Source of the DNA: Isoperla grammatica
Lineage: Eukaryota; Arthropoda; Insecta; Plecoptera; Perlodidae
NCBI GenBank assembly: GCA_945910005.1
Contig: OX246749.1
Span: 23,731,097 to 23,795,096 of the forward strand
Direction: 5' to 3'
Length of the DNA stretch: 64,000 bases
This document shows, one piece after another, positions 61,457-64,000 of the stretch (position 1 is the stretch's first letter; every line of letters begins with the position of its first letter). The notes beneath the pieces were generated by a model. That model had not been told where the DNA came from, searched no databases, and was given only the letters and a program-made list of their open reading frames with translations. Made by a program: the position numbers and the translations under genes.

Positions 61457-62250
61457 GTATGTATATCATGTTACATGTAGCTAGGTCATTACAGGCCTAG
61501 GGAACCCCCCTGGAGGTGTCCATGCAGCAAGGTATGTATATCATGTTACGTGTAGCTAGGTCATTACAGGCTTAGGGAACCCCCCTGGAGGTGTCCATGC
61601 AGCAAGGTATGTATATCATGTTACATGTAGCTAGGTCATTACAGGCCTAAGGACCCCCCCTGGAGGTGTCCATGCAGCAAGGTATGTATATCATGTTACA
61701 TGTAGCTAGGTCATTACAGGCTTAGGGAACCTGGAGATGTCCATGCAGCAAGGTATGTATATCATGTTACATGTAGCTAGGTCATTACAGGCTTAGGGAC
61801 CCTCCTGGAGGTGTCCATGCAGCAAGGTATGTATATCATGTTACATGTAGCTAGGTCATTTCAGGCTTAGGGAACCCTCCTGGAGGTGTCCATGCAGCAA
61901 GGTATGTATATCATGTTACATGTAGCAAGGTCATTACAGGCTTAGGGTGTCCATGCAGCAAGGTATGTATATCATGTTACATGTAGCAAGGTCATTACAG
62001 GCTTAGGGTGTCCATGCAGCAAGGTATGTATATCATGTTACATGTAGCTAGGTCATTACAGGCTTAGGGAACTCTCTGGAGGTGTCCATGCAGCAAGGTA
62101 TGTTTATCATGTTACATGTAGCGAGGTCATTACAGGCCTAGGGAACCCCCCTGGAGGTGTCCATGCAGCAAGGTATATATATCATGTTACATGTAGCTAG
62201 GTCATTACAGGCCTAGGGAACCCCCCTGGAGGTGTCCATGCAGCAAGGTA

Positions 62251-63947
62251 TGTATATCATGTTACATGTAGCTAGGTCATTACAGGCCAAGGTAACCCTC
62301 CTGGAGGTGTCCATGCAGCAAGGTATGTATATCATGTTACATGTAGCTAGGTCATTACAGGCCTAGGGAACTCTCCTGGAGGTGTCCATGCAGCAAGGTA
62401 TGTATATCATGTTACATGTAGCTAGGTCATTACAGGCCTAGGGAACCCCCCTGGAGGTGTCCATGCAGCAAGGTATGTATATCATGTTACATGTAGCTAG
62501 GTCATTACAGGCCTAGGGAACCCCCCTGGAGGTGTCCATGCAGCAAGGTATGTATATCATGTTACATGTAGCTAGGTCATTACAGGCCCAGGGAACCCCC
62601 CTGGAGGTGTCCATGCAGCAAGGTATGTATATCATGTTACATGTAGCTAGGTCATTACAGGCCTAGGGAACCCCCCTGGAGATGTCCATGCAGCAAGGTA
62701 TGTATATCATGTTACATGTAGCTAGGTCATTACAGGCCTAGGGAACCCCCCTGGAGATGTCCATGCAGCAAGGTATGTATATCATGTTACATGTAGCTAG
62801 GTCATTACAGGCCTAGGGAACCCTCCTGGAGGTGTCCATGCAGCAAGGTATGTATATCATGTTACATGTAGCTAGGTCATTACAGGCCTAGGGAACCCCC
62901 CTGGAGATGTCCATGCAGCAAGGTATGTATATCATGTTACATGTAGCTAGGTCATTACAGGCCTAGGGAACCCCCCTGGAGGTGTCCATGCAGCAAGGTA
63001 TGTATATCATGTTACATGTAGCTAGGTCATTACAGGCCTAGGGAACCCCCCTGGAGGTGTCCATGCAGCAAGGTATGTATATCATGTTACATGTAGCTAG
63101 GTCATTACAGGCCTAGGGAACCCTCCTGGAGGTGTCCATGCAGCAAGGTATGTATATCATGTTACATGTAGCTAGGTCATTACAGGCCCAGGGAACCCTC
63201 CTGGAGGTGTCCATGCAGCAAGGTATGTATATCATGTTACATGTAGCTAGGTCATTACAGGCCTAGGGAACCCCCCTGGAGGTGTCCATGCAGCAAGGTA
63301 TGTATATCATGTTACATGTAGCTAGGTCATTACAGGCTTAGGGAACCCCCCTGGAGGTGTCCATGCAGCAAGGTATGTATATCATGTTACATGTAGCTAG
63401 GTCATTACAGGCCCAGGGAACCCTCCTGGAGGTGTCCATGCAGCAAGGTATGTATATCATGTTACATGTAGCAAGGTCATTACAGGCCTAGGGAACCCTC
63501 CTGGAGGTGTCCATGCAGCAAGGTATGTATATCATGTTACATGTAGCTAGGTCATTACAGGCTTAGGGAACCCTCCTGGAGGTGTCCATGCAGCAAGGTA
63601 TGTATATCATGTTACATGTAGCTAGGTCATTACAGGCCTAGGGAACCCCCCTGGAGGTGTCCATGCAGCAAGGTATGTATATCATGTTACATGTAGCTAG
63701 GTCATTACAGGCCTAGGGAACCCTCCTGGAGGTGTCCATGCAGCAAGGTATGTATATCATGTTACATGTAGCTAGGTCATTACAGGCTTAGGGAACCCTC
63801 CTGGAGGTGTCCATGCAGCAAGGTATGTATATCATGTTACATGTAGCTAGGTCATTTCAGGCCTAGGGTGTCCATGCAGCAAGGTATGTATATCATGTTA
63901 CATGAGGCTAGGTCATTACCGGTTTAGGGAACCCTCCTGGAGGCGTC
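62251..63947 (+). repeat. Distal end of the satellite array
   Basis: Mostly CCCCCC and CCCTCC units with CCCAGGG units (about 62587, 63187, 63412) and GGAGATG changes. One 61-bp unit lies near 63830-63890. The last monomer is divergent (ACATGAGGC, TTACCGGTTTAGGG) and loses similarity after CTGGAGGCGTC. Confidence 0.85.
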
Positions 63948-64000
63948 TCGTAGTGGTTCTCCCGGAACTCTTCGGCCAAGACATTCAACTGCTCATCTAT
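63908..64000 (-). CDS. Possible end of a flanking ORF, 3' partial in window
   Basis: Reading leftwards from the window edge on the minus strand, 30 codons are open before a TAG at 63908-63910. About 18 of them lie in unique flank and the rest in the edge monomer. The flank part reads like protein: IDEQLNVLAEEFRENHYET, acidic and helix-forming. The tail PPGGFPKPVMT is encoded by the satellite edge. If real, a gene from the right would end inside the first satellite monomer. I do not recognise the family. The stretch is short, and at least one other frame is also open through the flank, so chance is quite possible. Confidence 0.22.
   Translation of the reverse strand: MDEQLNVLAEEFRENHYETPPGGFPKPVMT
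63948..64000. other. Non-satellite flank at the right array edge
   Basis: 53 bases with no similarity to the monomer and with a higher G+C content than the LINE. It shows that the array ends here, or is interrupted by another insertion. Too short to classify. Confidence 0.8.

Larger units (their letters stand above)
59207..62250 (+). repeat. Copy of the 43.1-44.9 kb block, internally expanded
   Basis: Begins with the same AACCATCC and GCAATGTATG units and ends with ACTCTCTGGAGG, CGAGGTC and GTATATATATC (62071-62180). It is about 1.17 kb longer than the 43-kb copy, partly because of the 300-bp duplication at 59357-59956 and the 225-bp duplication at 61007-61456. Confidence 0.75.
13228..63947 (+). 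repeat. 75-bp satellite array, right arm
   Basis: The same tandem repeat in the same orientation, resuming at base 7 of a monomer (ATATCATG) right after the LINE. It runs about 50.7 kb without another insertion until the last monomer decays at CTGGAGGCGTC around 63937-63947. It contains super-repeat copies 2-4, the 5.88-kb tandem duplication and many smaller in-register duplications listed separately. No protein-coding gene is supported within it. Confidence 0.99.

Noticed and set aside
1..63947. CRISPR array
   Set aside because: Repeats are directly adjacent 75-bp units with no unique spacers and no cas genes; it is a eukaryotic-type satellite.
1..63947. Inverted satellite segments
   Set aside because: Everywhere I read, the monomer runs in the same direction; no reversed units were found.

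Overview
The window is almost entirely one satellite DNA array. A 75-bp monomer is repeated head to tail, always in the same orientation, from base 1 to about 63947. That is roughly 61.7 kb of satellite, or somewhat more than 820 monomers. It is broken once, by a 2287-bp insert at 10941-13227: a 5'-truncated non-LTR retrotransposon (LINE) on the minus strand with an uninterrupted reverse-transcriptase reading frame. The last ~53 bases (63948-64000) are non-satellite flank, so the right edge of the array is captured; the left edge lies outside the window. A LINE of the CR1/Jockey type, a long homogeneous satellite and the absence of any prokaryote-like gene point to an animal genome, probably an invertebrate. 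I cannot name the species. The setting is probably heterochromatin.

Layout. 1-4.7 kb: three copies of a 1.04-1.11 kb higher-order repeat (HOR) of 14-15 monomers, then a mixed stretch. 4.7-7.8 kb: uniform 75-bp monomers. About 7-34 kb: four successive copies of a roughly 6-kb super-repeat. Each carries the same diagnostic monomer variants in the same order, and each contains a 441-bp cassette of short monomers built to the same plan (starts 9892, 17964, 25288, 31757). The LINE lies only in the first copy. 34.6-38.1 kb: monotonous 75-bp monomers with no length variants. 38.2-59.0 kb: three related blocks of a second super-repeat, the last two (47301-53178 and 53179-58981) being an apparently near-identical 5.88-kb tandem duplication. 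43.1-45 kb and 59.2-62.3 kb: another shared block. 63.9-64.0 kb: a divergent edge monomer, then non-repetitive DNA.

Sequence logic of the monomer. It carries two 11-bp odd-centred palindromes, CATGT-T-ACATG and CCTCC-T-GGAGG. Nearly all length variants (61, 71 and 74 bp) are deletions in or next to the second one. Because 75 is a multiple of three, reading frames persist across monomers on both strands, normally closed by the TAG inside CCTAGG (TAG on both strands). Where that site has become CCAAGG both strands open at once and produce long repetitive ORFs. These are by-products of the satellite, not genes. The only convincing protein-coding sequence is the LINE reverse transcriptase; a short ORF entering from the right flank is a weak second candidate. 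No tRNA, rRNA, CRISPR array or bacterial operon is visible.
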